Under the pieces are notes generated by a model. It was not told where the DNA came from, searched no databases, and saw nothing but the letters and a program-made list of their open reading frames with translations. A stretch of 64,000 nt of DNA from Planctomycetales bacterium. GTDB lineage: Bacteria > Planctomycetota > Planctomycetia > Planctomycetales > Planctomycetaceae. This document shows positions 38,158 to 47,395 of the stretch, one piece after another. The DNA lies in assembly GCA_026400835.1 (NCBI GenBank), contig JAPLOA010000046.1, positions 62,001 to 126,000 on the forward strand, in the 5' to 3' direction. The position numbers and the translations under genes are program-made. How positions within the stretch are numbered: the first letter of the stretch is position 1; each line of letters begins with the position of its first letter.

Positions 38158-38214
38158 AAAAAAGCAAGCGACGGGAACTGCAGAAAGGGTTTGACACGAC
38201 ATATTCGTCATCAT
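38134..38214 (-). CDS. Candidate 26-residue leader ORF upstream of nrdA
   Basis: Small ORF (MMTNMSCQTLSAVPVACFFP, then six more residues). Its support is a perfect AGGAGG (38226-38221) exactly 6 nt before the ATG, better than the Shine-Dalgarno of most genes in this window. It lies about 180 nt before the nrdA start and its stop codon falls in a hairpin. It could be a regulatory leader peptide or a real microprotein with two Cys. No homolog is known to me; it could also be a chance match. Confidence 0.4.
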   Translation of the reverse strand: MMTNMSCQTLSAVPVACFFPQSDRPD

Positions 38215-38307
38215 CGTCGACCTCCTGTCGAAGGGGGCATCCATACCGGACGAGCAGCAGGATATTCGGCTGCATCGCACTGTCAATCGACCGGCTTCGG
38301 GGTCACT

Positions 38308-38332
38308 CAAACCGTTTTCAGATAACGGTTTG
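38308..38332. promoter_or_regulatory. Leader hairpin, nrdA 5' region
   Basis: Perfect 9-bp stem CAAACCGTT/AACGGTTTG with a 7-nt loop, between the candidate NrdR boxes and the small ORF. Possibly a structural element of a long nrdA leader. Confidence 0.5.
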
Positions 38333-38377
38333 CGACCACCGGGGCCACCACAGCAGCCAAGCCGACCAATCGCCAAC

Positions 38378-38426
38378 TACCGCAATATAGTGGGGCCAAT
38401 CAATCTGTCAACACAAAATGTTGTAT
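38378..38426. promoter_or_regulatory. Candidate tandem NrdR boxes upstream of nrdA
   Basis: acacaaaatgttgtat (38411-38426) matches the NrdR consensus acaCwAtATaTwGtgt at 13 of 16 positions. A weaker partner (38378-38393) keeps the half-site atatagtg. The gap is 17 bp, close to the usual 15-16 bp spacing. They lie about 430 bp before the nrdA ATG, implying a long leader. No nrdR gene is in the window. Confidence 0.5.
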
Positions 38427-38705
38427 GCAATTGAGATCGGCTCCCAATGGCATTTTGACTCGACAATTTTAAAAAAATGTTAAAAACGTCGAGCGTCAAC
38501 CTGGCGAATTTGTGCCGAACAGGGCGTCAATAATCGGACAATAATCTCGGCGTCCGCAGCTCAATATTTTGCTTTTCGACCAGAATTGTTTCCGGAAACC
38601 GTCCATCTCAGCAACCTAACCTGCGAAAGTTCCCAGCGACCCCTCTTGACGGAGCAGTTTTCCGAGCTCCAGCTGGCATTTTTAAAACAGGCTTCGTGAA
38701 AAATC

Positions 38706-38725
38706 CCGAGTTCTCAGGAACTCGG
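38706..38725. repeat. Small palindrome upstream of the sigma factor
   Basis: Perfect 8-bp stem ccgagttc/gaactcgg with a 4-nt loop. It resembles short hairpin repeats scattered in planctomycete intergenic DNA (recollection). The rest of 38427-38751 is AT-rich and holds nothing else recognisable. Confidence 0.6.
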
Positions 38726-38751
38726 CTACAAACAAAATCCTTTACGGAGAA

Positions 38752-39420
38752 TTGGTTCTGCGTGAGACGACCGCGAGTCCTCTGCAGGCTCCCGGGCCTC
38801 GACGAGAGAAACGGTTTTGCCCACCTCGCATCAATTCACCACACAATCAGACTCCTGAACGCTCTCGTGACAATGTCCGGACGATCATTGTGACCACCGC
38901 AAGTCCTCAAGCCGTCTATCTCGAACATGAAAGCTGGCTGCGGACCGTCGTGCGCAGTCGCTTGCATGAGCCGGATGCCGTTGAGGACGTGATGCAGAAC
39001 ATTGCCCTCGCGATCGTGAAGCACAGTGAGATATTGAATAAGGTTAATCGCATTCCCGCCTGGCTGTATCAGATCGCAGTTCGTCAGGTTCTGATGTACC
39101 GAAGATCATCGGGGCGGCGAAGAAAAATGTACGATCGTGTGGCCGCAGATCCAGCCGCCAGAATTGAGCCGCCCGCATCGCCACTGGATGGCCTTTTGGC
39201 ATCGGAAACTCAGGAAAATATTCAGAAGGCGCTGGGGAAACTTCCGGAGATCGAACGACAAATCCTGATGCTGAAGTATGCAGAGGGCTGGAGCTACAAA
39301 GAACTGGCCAGCCACCTGGGCGTTCAGGAAGACACCATTGAGTACCGACTTTTGCGAGCCCGAAAGAATCTCCGCCGGCTGCTCGTAAGGTTTGACGATG
39401 AAGGACCTGGAACATGTTGA
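38752..39420 (+). CDS. ECF-type RNA polymerase sigma factor
   Basis: Sigma-70 family regulator with region 2 (EPDAVEDVMQNIALAIVKH, then IPAWLYQIAVRQVLMYRR) and region 4 (LPEIERQILMLKYAEGWSYKELASHLGV, the helix-turn-helix). Region 3 is absent, as in ECF sigmas. The first ~46 residues are unlike the family, so the true start may be the GTG at 38890 (176 residues). Neither start has a clear Shine-Dalgarno. The next gene overlaps its end by 7 bp and is a membrane protein, as expected for a sigma/anti-sigma pair. Confidence 0.88.
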   Translation: MVLRETTASPLQAPGPRREKRFCPPRINSPHNQTPERSRDNVRTIIVTTASPQAVYLEHESWLRTVVRSRLHEPDAVEDVMQNIALAIVKHSEILNKVNRIPAWLYQIAVRQVLMYRRSSGRRRKMYDRVAADPAARIEPPASPLDGLLASETQENIQKALGKLPEIERQILMLKYAEGWSYKELASHLGVQEDTIEYRLLRARKNLRRLLVRFDDEGPGTC

Positions 39421-40142
39421 TGCGGGAAAGTGACGAGCTGAATATTCAAAAGTGCGTCGATCATGAATTGTCCGCACAGGAGACTTCTGACCTGCTGCGA
39501 CGGCTGGATAGCATGACCGACGGCTGGAAAACGCTGGCTTGCGGGTTGTTGGAAGACCGTCGAATTCGCTCTTTCCTGACCAAAGGGCAACACACGGCGA
39601 CGTCACGGGCCTGGCCCCAACCGTTTCCTGCAAGGGATTCATATGAATCGGCAGTACGGACCGAGCATTCTACCTCCACAAACGAGTGCGATCCGTCCTT
39701 AAGCCCCAAAGGCAGGAATCAACCGCAAGTGATCAAGCTGAATGACGTGGTGCGGACTTGGTGGTCGCACCCCGTGACTTCTCTGACACTGTGTGCAGCA
39801 ATCGCCTTCGTCAGCGGGCTGCTGATTCCGGATTTCCGCGGTACAAAGTCAACTGGCAACAATTCACTGTCGCAAACGAACTCAACGGTTCGATCCCCGC
39901 TTTATCCCGCAGTGGCGAACGCGGAACAACAATATCGCGTTGAACTTCAGCCGGGCGGACGTTCCGTAGAGATCCCGGTTGTGACAGATCTGCGCAAACT
40001 TTATGAACTGGACCGGCGTCATCCGATCTTTCGGGGCTCAAAAGGTAAATCTGAGAACGTGCAATGGATGGTTCTGCCAGTCGAAGGCAACAAGTCGATG
40101 CTGATTCCCGTCTCTGAAGACTCATCGTCAGACATGCAGTAG
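39414..40142 (+). CDS. Putative anti-sigma factor, single-pass membrane protein
   Basis: 242 residues. A cytoplasmic N-terminal part (MRESDELNIQKCVDHELSAQETSDLLRRL and on) resembles the short helical openings of planctomycete anti-sigma proteins. One TM helix (VTSLTLCAAIAFVSGLLI, about 120-140) and a periplasmic tail follow. It overlaps the sigma gene by 7 bp, so they are translationally coupled. No zinc-binding HxxxCxxC motif is seen. The function is inferred from position and topology. Confidence 0.6.
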   Translation: MLMRESDELNIQKCVDHELSAQETSDLLRRLDSMTDGWKTLACGLLEDRRIRSFLTKGQHTATSRAWPQPFPARDSYESAVRTEHSTSTNECDPSLSPKGRNQPQVIKLNDVVRTWWSHPVTSLTLCAAIAFVSGLLIPDFRGTKSTGNNSLSQTNSTVRSPLYPAVANAEQQYRVELQPGGRSVEIPVVTDLRKLYELDRRHPIFRGSKGKSENVQWMVLPVEGNKSMLIPVSEDSSSDMQ

Positions 40143-40262
40143 TGCATTTGGCTTTGCAACCCACTGATGCCGCTGTCGAGATTTTCTTTTGTTCTGCGTG
40201 CCGGGCAGAATCATCATCCGCCACCACTCACTTAGGACCAGTCCCGAAACAAGTTCCCGAAA

Positions 40263-40529
40263 TCCCAACCCGACGCGTCAGCGAGGGATTTTCCGAAACA
40301 CCGCGGCAAATGCAAAAGCAAAATACCTCGCTCACGCATTTTGAAGTTGCGCATTTGTCTCTATCCCAACCCGCTGCGTAAGCGAGGGATTGCGTTTCGC
40401 GGTTTAGGCTGTGTTAGGGAAAATCCCTCGCTGACGCGTCGGGTTATGATAATCCCCTGTGTTTTCGCCCCCTTGATCTTCCGTAGTCCGCAAACGCGCA
40501 ACTTCAAAACTCACGCAGCGGGTTGTGAT
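40263..40529. repeat. Cluster of dispersed palindromic repeats
   Basis: Within 270 bp lie forward copies of an acccgacgcgtcagcgaggg-type unit (40268-40287) and a variant (40362-40393), an inverted copy (40420-40447), and a half-copy (40511-40529). A second motif, ttttgaagttgcgc (40339-40352), is paired with its reverse complement (40496-40509). The order makes a nested inverted structure. The region 40143-40670 contains no supported gene. Confidence 0.8.
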
Positions 40530-40670
40530 TTCAAGGCATAGAAGCATCCGGAAGTTGATTTGCGGCTGTTCCTTAACCGAAGCGGGCCTGCACAGAATGA
40601 AGTGCTCGAACCTCACAACTTGTCGTGAACATATCCTTCCCGTAATTCTTTAAGGCTGATGGAGCATCTC

Positions 40671-41828
40671 ATGAAATCACTTTCCGCCCTCCTGATTGGT
40701 GGCCTGATCAGTGGCAGTCTTGCTGCTTCCGTCCTCGGTTTTGACAATGAATCGCTTCTCAGTGGCTCGCTTGTGAGTGATTCGCTGAAAGCCGCTGGAG
40801 ATTTCCTGAACGACGAAAATGGTTTGTCAGAGCTTGAAAAAGAATTGAACGCGAATGGAAACAAGTCCATTGCGATAGAAGTTCAGGAGTTGCCTCTTAC
40901 GGTCACGTTCGTCAGGGATGACGAGAACCGCGATGCGGATGCGGTTGAGAACACGGCGACGAAGCCTAAGTCTCGCGTCAGCGGGAAGATTGTGATCATT
41001 GACGCGGAAGGAAAACGCAAGGAGTATCAGTTCAATGGCGACCAGGCCAGAATGTTGCACCCCGCGCAGAATCCAGAGACCTTTGAAGTTGAAACCGCAG
41101 ACGGCTCAAAGGCAAACGGTGACTCAAACAGCGGGCTTCTGCCGGAATCAACCACCGAAGAACGATACGTAATTGGCGTCCAGTGCGAAGAATCCAGTGA
41201 GCTTCTGCGAGGTCACCTGAAACTGGGCAACACAGGACTGGTTGTCCTGGAAGTGCGAGAAGAAACCCCGGCGGCAGAGGCCGGACTCAGGAAAGATGAC
41301 ATCATTGTCGGCATCAACGACAAAGCTCTGGAATCGCTGAGTCAGCTCGTCGCGACGGTTTCAGAATCTGACGGCTCCCCCGTGAAACTCATTATTCTAC
41401 GAGCAGGCGATCGGCAGGAGATCTCCGTGACTCCTCGAAAAATGCAAGTGCCCACAATGGTCGTTCCCGCACGAATGGACGCCGAGGACTTTGATGAATT
41501 GCTGGGAAATGCAAATCCGGACGTGCGAGTACGTCGCATTCATCCCGGCCTGCTGATTGAGGGGGGCGTGCCGGGCGAACAAAAGGACGTCGAGGCGTTA
41601 ATTGAGAAACTGCGTCAGATGGCCGAGAGTACCGCTCCCGCAGAGAATGCTGCTGCCAGGATCATAATTGCAGCCCCTGACCAAGGTGAAGCGGCCGCAG
41701 AAGCAACTGCCGCTTCATCGGAAACTCGGGCGGCTATCAAACAGCTTCAGGAACAAGTTCGCCAACTGCAGGAACAACTGGCGGAGCTTCAGAAGAATAT
41801 CCAGTCCCCGGAATCTGAAAATCAATAA
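40671..41828 (+). CDS. Secreted PDZ-domain protein with C-terminal coiled coil
   Basis: 385 residues from the ATG at 40671, which opens a signal peptide (MKSLSALLIGGLISGSLAASVLGF); an ATG four codons upstream is possible. A PDZ domain spans about 170-260 (LKLGNTGLVVLEVREETPAAEAGL, DDIIVGINDKALESL). A C-terminal heptad coiled coil closes the protein (IKQLQEQVRQLQEQLAEL). No protease domain is present, so it is a PDZ adaptor rather than a DegP-type protease. It follows the sigma/anti-sigma pair and may belong to that envelope-stress regulon (inference). Confidence 0.82.
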   Translation: MKSLSALLIGGLISGSLAASVLGFDNESLLSGSLVSDSLKAAGDFLNDENGLSELEKELNANGNKSIAIEVQELPLTVTFVRDDENRDADAVENTATKPKSRVSGKIVIIDAEGKRKEYQFNGDQARMLHPAQNPETFEVETADGSKANGDSNSGLLPESTTEERYVIGVQCEESSELLRGHLKLGNTGLVVLEVREETPAAEAGLRKDDIIVGINDKALESLSQLVATVSESDGSPVKLIILRAGDRQEISVTPRKMQVPTMVVPARMDAEDFDELLGNANPDVRVRRIHPGLLIEGGVPGEQKDVEALIEKLRQMAESTAPAENAAARIIIAAPDQGEAAAEATAASSETRAAIKQLQEQVRQLQEQLAELQKNIQSPESENQ

Positions 41829-42052
41829 GTGTCGGATTTACTAAGAGTAAAGGGACCGACTTTCCACGGAATCTGCAGATAACTCGCGCCTGAACCTGCC
41901 GTACTACTCCGCGGTGGATTCATGGAGCGCTGACTGTTCGGCAAGACTCAGAGTTCACCCGGGGCTACGTCGGGGCATGTGTGGGGATGTCGATGTCATT
42001 CCGAGGGCAGAATGCACGTGGACGGGCCAGCAAATCCAACGAAGCAGCACCG

Positions 42053-42367
42053 TCATGCACACCGAATACACTTCGTGGCATACGGCATCACAGCCAAACG
42101 CTCCTGCGAGATCTTTTCACCACAGGCCGTACAGGTTCCGTAATGGCCGGTTTCAATTTGATTGAGAGCCAATCGGATCTCCTGAATCTCGTCCTTCGTT
42201 ACTCGCCCCACACGGGACAGAACCTCGTCGTCTTCAGATTCGACAGCGTTCTCGCTCCAGTCACTGCTCCCGGGATTGCTGAGATCAGCTTCAATCCCGG
42301 CACCTCGTCGAGTCAGTTCGTCTAACTGAGCTTCCAGTGCAGCTCTTACGGCAGCGTGTGTGGTCAT
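42053..42367 (-). CDS. DksA/TraR-type C4 zinc-finger protein
   Basis: 104 residues from the ATG at 42367 (MTTHAAVRAALEAQLDEL), preceded by GGATAA. A longer upstream frame lacks family similarity. Coiled-coil arm (about 1-70), then the zinc finger CTACGEKISQERLAV...CIRC (CxxC, about 17 residues, CxxC), ending near the C-terminus. Family members bind the RNA polymerase secondary channel. The acidic tip lacks an obvious DksA DxxDxA motif, so it may be a DksA-like protein of a different role. Confidence 0.85.
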   Translation of the reverse strand: MTTHAAVRAALEAQLDELTRRGAGIEADLSNPGSSDWSENAVESEDDEVLSRVGRVTKDEIQEIRLALNQIETGHYGTCTACGEKISQERLAVMPYATKCIRCA

Positions 42368-42773
42368 GGCATTATCCTTATCAACAAGTGGTGGGAGAGA
42401 CTGCTGCACATTCGCCAGGGGGCAGTTCTTGCAGCAAACGTATCGCCAGGATGAGAAATCCTGAGATGCAAGGACCGTGCCATGCCGAACGGACATCGCC
42501 ATGATCTCCGGATCCGCGACAAACGACGAAATCTATGACTCGCGATAGAGTTCCAGCGACGGCGTGTCTGGCTCTGCAAGACATCCACACGAGTATCGAT
42601 GCGATCCGCCACGCGCTGCGGATGTGTGTGCAGACTGCTCAAAGGCGCGCCGTATGTCGCGCTTCGGCGACAACAGTGTCGCAGACGAGCATCTGGTAGA
42701 CAGGACGACTTCTATTCGTTCAACTGTGCCACTCCTCATGGACATTATTGTTTATTTCCTGCCTGGATCTCGC
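42368..42773. other. Divergent intergenic region dksA-like / large fusion protein
   Basis: 406 bp. An open frame continuous with the fusion gene begins at 42564, but the signal peptide start is at 42774. No RNA gene or regulatory site was recognised. Confidence 0.35.
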
Positions 42774-45700
42774 ATGTCTCACTTACGTTTCCTTCTGACA
42801 GGTTTGATTTGCCTCCAGCTGTTGACCATGGAGGCTGCCGCACAATCCGATCCTAAGCTGCCGTTTCCTCAGAACCGCGTCAAAGATTTTTACTCGCGTC
42901 AAGCCGAACAGTTTCTGGATCATCGGCCGACAGGGCCAGTCGACGTGCTGCCGCAGTTCCCGGGGCTGGATGGCGGAGGTTTTGGGCACTGGGGTCAGAA
43001 TCCGGAAGAGGTCAGCTTTGACCAAAGTCTGAATGAAGTCGACTCGGGGAATGTTGTCTGCCAGTTGACTCGCCATTTTGGACAGACGACGTTTAAAGGC
43101 GTCAACGTAGAAGTCGACGCTGACAACAAGACGACGATGCTCTACGACCCACTGCGAATCACCTTCACTGATGCGTGGAAGGGCGGCTTTGTGAAGTGGG
43201 GATTTGTCCGTTTTGGTCTGATGGGTGGCGTCGAACCGGCGGGCCAACGATTCCTCGATTTCACTCAAGGCGGATGGCAGCTTCCACAAGGAATCAACAG
43301 TCGATATCTGGGTTACTATCGATACGGCAAGCAAGTCGCTTTCTCCACACAAATTGGTGATGCGACGATTCTGGATAACGTCTCGGTCATTGACGGCCAG
43401 CTCGTTCGCACTTTGCAGTTTGAAGGATCTCTGCCCACGTCGTTCCTGAAGATTGTGACGCCGCCGGCTGGCGTAAAGATTGATGTGGCAAGCGAACCGA
43501 ATGCTCAGATTACGGCGACTGCCACTGATGGCGTGGTGACTCGTTTGAGTCTTCTGGATAACACGGCCGGAGTAAAACTGGCCGAACGCGATGGTTCTCT
43601 GGGTGTTGAATTCGACGGCGGAAAAGTTCCCGGGGCGGTTTCCATTCAGATCTCTTCCGGTCCCAAAGACAGCCTTCAACCGCCGGCGAAAATTGATCCA
43701 GGCTTAATTGTGACCAGGGATCAGTATCTTGCGGGTGCCACCGGACAGTGGGCTGAGAAGATTGTCGAAACCAGGGGCGTATTGGCCGATGATTCAGGGC
43801 CGATGGCGCTTGATACTGTGACGTTGCCTCCAGTCGCTTCCAATCCCTTCAAATCCGCGATGCGAATTGGTGGCGTGGGATGTCTGGAAGACGGCCGAGT
43901 TGTCGTGTCGACCTTGATGGGCGAAGTTTGGCTTGTCGACGGAATAGATTCCATGGCAACAAAACCTCTGCGCTGGCAGAGAATCGCCGCCGGCTTTTAT
44001 CAGGCACTCGGAATCGTGATTCAGCATGACAAGATTCTGGTGTTGGGATCCGACCAGATTACTCGACTGCACGACTTCAACGGCGATCATGAAACGGACT
44101 TTTACGAATGCGTCACGAATGCATTCCCGACAACCGGCGGCCATGACTTTTGCACTTCGCTGCAGCAGGATCAGGCTGGTCGCTTGTACTGGGCCATCTC
44201 TTCCGGAGACTTCGGAGTCGCTCGCATGGACTCCTCGGGCGCGATTGAATCGTTGGGAAATGGCTTGCGAAATTCCAACGGAATCGGTGTTTCTCCCGAC
44301 GGTTCCGTTGTCCTGAGCAGCGTGCAGGAAGGAACCTGGACTCCAGCTTCTGCGATCTTTGAAGTCGCGGGCCACAGCTACCATGGCTTGAAAGGTCCCA
44401 AGCCCGATCACGGAAAGTACGGCTACGATTTGCCTCTGGTATTCCTTCCTCGAGGACTGGACAACTCGTCCGGTGAAATCGGATTTCTTCCAGCAGACAA
44501 ACGTCTGGGATCGCTCAGTGGAGCTGCAGTCGGGACCTCTTTCGGTGCCTGCCAGACTTATGTAGTTCTGCGAGATGTCGTGAATGGGAAAGCTCAGGGA
44601 GCCGTCGTTCCTTTGCCGGGTGATTATCTGAGCGGCGTCTGCCGCGTCGCGTTCAACAACCACGATGGCTGCATGTATGTGGCAGGAACAGAAGGCTGGC
44701 AAAGCTATGCTGCTGAAGATGGCTGCCTGCATCGAGTTCGCCTGACGGGAAAACCATTCCCCCTGCCGACGACAATTGAGTCACACAATAACGGCGTGAT
44801 CTTGCGGTTCAGTGAAACGCTGGATCCGAGTTCCGTGAATCTCAGGAACACATTTTGCCAGCAATGGAATTATCTCTACAGCGCAGGGTATGGCTCGCCG
44901 GAGTTCTCAATTCGTGAACCGGGCCGACAAGGCCATGATCTGGTCGATGTGAAATCGGTGCGACTTCTGGAAGATGCGAAGTCGATCTTCCTTGAGATTC
45001 CTCAAATGCATCCGGCGATGCAGTTTCATGTGCACATGAGACTCAAGACAGCGGCCGGGCATGAGTTTAAGCCAGATGTTCTGGCGTCGATTTATGAGCT
45101 GCGGCCGGATTTCGATAAGTATCCCGAATACGCCGCTGTGCCAAAACGACGAGCCCCCGATTTTCCGATTGCCGAAAAGTACGAGCAGGATCCGCGACTT
45201 GTGCAGCAGGAAAAGCTGGGCACAGATTTTGGCTGGGTGTCGAGTTCTCTCAAGATCTCCGTCAGTGCGTCGGCGGGTCTGCAGTTTGAGCCTCGCCAGT
45301 TGCGAGTGGCCCCGGGAACGCTAGTCTCGCTGGCTTTTAAAAACGGTGATCCCAGCATGCCGCATAATGTTGCCGTCGTGAGGGCGGACCATATCGATGA
45401 GTTTGGTGAGCAGTCGATGCAGTTGGCCAGTAACCCACGAGCCATCGCCACTCATTATGTGCCGAATGATCCCGCCGAGATATGCTTCTCGCCCATTCTG
45501 CAGCCCGGCGATCAGTACACAATGTTCTTCGAAGCTCCCAAAGAGCCCGGTGAATATCGACTTGTGTGTACGTATCCGGGACACTGGCGAGTCATGCAGG
45601 GAAGCTTGTTTGTGATTCCCGATGGTCAGCCGTTGCCCGAGTCCGCGAATGCTCCTGTGCGTAAGTTCGTGAAGATGTGGAACTCGGCTGAACTGGCTGC

Positions 45701-46169
45701 CGATGCGGACAACCTTGCTGGCCGCAATTATGAACAGGGGCGAAAGGTTTTTGAGATCGCCGGATGCAGCAAGTGTCATAAGCTGAACGAAGTTGGCACA
45801 GTGCTTGGTCCGGATCTGACAAAGGTCGCCGAGCGTTTCAAGGGCCAGAAACTTCTGCAGCAAATGCTGGAACCATCCACGGAGATCAACAAGCAATATC
45901 AAACTTGGGTGGCTGCGTTGAACGACGGTCGAGTCATCTCGGGCATGATGCTCGAGCAGAACGATGCCTCAATCATGCTGCTGCCGAATCCGCTGAAACC
46001 GGAAACTAAGGTCTCTATCGCTCGCGCGGATATCGAAGAACTGGAGGCCTCCAACGTATCCACGATGCCAATGAGTCTTCTGATCACGTTTACTCGAGAT
46101 GAAATTCTGGATCTGCTGGCATTCGTACAAGCGGGCGGACAGGAGCAGAATTCGGTTTTTGCAAAGTAG
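42774..46169 (+). CDS. Large secreted fusion: DUF6797-like, beta-propeller, cupredoxin and PVC-type haem c domains
   Basis: 1131 residues from the ATG at 42774, which gives a signal peptide (MSHLRFLLTGLICLQLLTMEAAAQ). The N-terminal half (about 30-330) is DUF6797-like (LPQFPGLDGGGFGHWG). A six-bladed sorbosone/glucose dehydrogenase-like propeller follows (GVGCLEDGRVVVSTLMGEVW, FCTSLQQDQAGRLYWAI). Then comes a plastocyanin/azurin-type domain with MPHNVAVV and CTYPGHWRVMQG (His, Cys, His, Met). A C-terminal PVC haem-binding domain ends it (CSKCH, near residue 1000, then the GPDLTKVAERF block). It is a predicted periplasmic redox enzyme of unknown substrate. All four modules in one chain suggest direct electron hand-off from the propeller to copper to haem. 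Confidence 0.85.
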   Translation: MSHLRFLLTGLICLQLLTMEAAAQSDPKLPFPQNRVKDFYSRQAEQFLDHRPTGPVDVLPQFPGLDGGGFGHWGQNPEEVSFDQSLNEVDSGNVVCQLTRHFGQTTFKGVNVEVDADNKTTMLYDPLRITFTDAWKGGFVKWGFVRFGLMGGVEPAGQRFLDFTQGGWQLPQGINSRYLGYYRYGKQVAFSTQIGDATILDNVSVIDGQLVRTLQFEGSLPTSFLKIVTPPAGVKIDVASEPNAQITATATDGVVTRLSLLDNTAGVKLAERDGSLGVEFDGGKVPGAVSIQISSGPKDSLQPPAKIDPGLIVTRDQYLAGATGQWAEKIVETRGVLADDSGPMALDTVTLPPVASNPFKSAMRIGGVGCLEDGRVVVSTLMGEVWLVDGIDSMATKPLRWQRIAAGFYQALGIVIQHDKILVLGSDQITRLHDFNGDHETDFYECVTNAFPTTGGHDFCTSLQQDQAGRLYWAISSGDFGVARMDSSGAIESLGNGLRNSNGIGVSPDGSVVLSSVQEGTWTPASAIFEVAGHSYHGLKGPKPDHGKYGYDLPLVFLPRGLDNSSGEIGFLPADKRLGSLSGAAVGTSFGACQTYVVLRDVVNGKAQGAVVPLPGDYLSGVCRVAFNNHDGCMYVAGTEGWQSYAAEDGCLHRVRLTGKPFPLPTTIESHNNGVILRFSETLDPSSVNLRNTFCQQWNYLYSAGYGSPEFSIREPGRQGHDLVDVKSVRLLEDAKSIFLEIPQMHPAMQFHVHMRLKTAAGHEFKPDVLASIYELRPDFDKYPEYAAVPKRRAPDFPIAEKYEQDPRLVQQEKLGTDFGWVSSSLKISVSASAGLQFEPRQLRVAPGTLVSLAFKNGDPSMPHNVAVVRADHIDEFGEQSMQLASNPRAIATHYVPNDPAEICFSPILQPGDQYTMFFEAPKEPGEYRLVCTYPGHWRVMQGSLFVIPDGQPLPESANAPVRKFVKMWNSAELAADADNLAGRNYEQGRKVFEIAGCSKCHKLNEVGTVLGPDLTKVAERFKGQKLLQQMLEPSTEINKQYQTWVAALNDGRVISGMMLEQNDASIMLLPNPLKPETKVSIARADIEELEASNVSTMPMSLLITFTRDEILDLLAFVQAGGQEQNSVFAK

Positions 46170-46330
46170 CAATTTCACTCACGGGTTGTTGCTTGAGTCA
46201 ATCCATCAGCCGGCGGGCATGAGCGGGGTGTTGATTCACCGGCCGGTTTGCCCCCCGGTAACTTCACCTCGATTCCCATTATCTTTTCTCTCTGGTCTTA
46301 TTTCCCACACTGAGTTTTGGCCGTACCAAT

Positions 46331-47395
46331 ATGACATCTTCAAAAGCTTCTCTTTTTGTTGCGTTCACATTGACTCTTCTGTCAGGCGATCTGCTGGTGG
46401 CTCCTGCCTCCGCCGACGAAGCATCAAAAGATTTCGCCGGCACCAAAGGCAACGGCAATTTCATCATCGGGCCCGACTACAAGGTGGATCCGGATCTCAC
46501 GGACAAGGGTAATCCCACTGGGCGAGCATTCCAGTTCTCCATGGCTCTGGCAGACAGCAGGATCTATCGAGGTGACGACAAAACCCTTGATCCTCGCAAG
46601 CCGGTTCGCAAAGAACGAAAGATCTTCGTCTACGTTCCGGCCGCATATAAAGACGGCACGAAAGCTCCGATTCAGGTGATTCACGACGGGCCTGCTCAAT
46701 TCAATCTCGTTCGCAATGCACTCGATAACCTGACGATTTCGAAAGATCCTGATCGCAAGCTGCCAGCATTTATCGTGATCGCCGTAGAAAATGGCGGAGA
46801 CGACAGCTACGGCAGTCAGCGGGGCCTCGAGTATGACACCATGTCCGATCGACTGGCACGTTTCATTAATGATGAAGTCCTGCCAGCGGTGCTCAGCAAT
46901 TCTGAGATTCGCGCGGCCTATCCGCAGATTGCCTTCACTGACGATCCATGGGGCAAAGGCGTGATGGGTTGCAGCTCCGGCGGCGCGGCCGCCCTGACGA
47001 TGGGTTGGTTTCGACCAGATCTGTTTCGGCGGCTGATTACGTATTCCGGTACCTTCGTAGATCAACAGGATGACGATGCCGCCGAGGAAGCCGAGTATCC
47101 GCTGGGGGCATGGGAATATCATTCCGGCAAGAAGCTGATTGAGAATAGCGAAAAGAAGCCTCTGCGAATTTTCACTCACGTCGCAGAACACGACAATCGA
47201 GCGAAGGATGCCGAAGAAACTTATCATAACTGGGTCATGGCGAATGAACGTACCGCCGCCGCATTGAAGGCCAGAGGCTACGAATACCGCTACATCTTCA
47301 GCCGCGAGTCTCGCCATTGCGACGGCCGTGTCTTCCAGCACACCCTTGCTGATACGCTGGTCTGGATGTGGAAAGATTATCAGGAACAGAAATAG
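46331..47395 (+). CDS. Secreted esterase, enterochelin-esterase-like alpha/beta hydrolase
   Basis: 354 residues. Signal peptide (LFVAFTLTLLSGDLLVAPASA), then an esterase D-type alpha/beta hydrolase domain. The nucleophile elbow is MGCSSGGAAAL, an acid/His candidate pair lies in VAEHDNRAKD and ESRHCDGRVF. It resembles Fes/IroE-like esterases, but no siderophore genes are nearby, so a polymer or carbohydrate ester is as likely. It lies 161 bp behind the fusion gene on the same strand. Confidence 0.8.
   Translation: MTSSKASLFVAFTLTLLSGDLLVAPASADEASKDFAGTKGNGNFIIGPDYKVDPDLTDKGNPTGRAFQFSMALADSRIYRGDDKTLDPRKPVRKERKIFVYVPAAYKDGTKAPIQVIHDGPAQFNLVRNALDNLTISKDPDRKLPAFIVIAVENGGDDSYGSQRGLEYDTMSDRLARFINDEVLPAVLSNSEIRAAYPQIAFTDDPWGKGVMGCSSGGAAALTMGWFRPDLFRRLITYSGTFVDQQDDDAAEEAEYPLGAWEYHSGKKLIENSEKKPLRIFTHVAEHDNRAKDAEETYHNWVMANERTAAALKARGYEYRYIFSRESRHCDGRVFQHTLADTLVWMWKDYQEQK

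Noticed and set aside
37952-38400. Adenosylcobalamin riboswitch in the nrdA leader
   Set aside because: No B12-box core could be aligned on the minus strand; a class I enzyme would not need it anyway.
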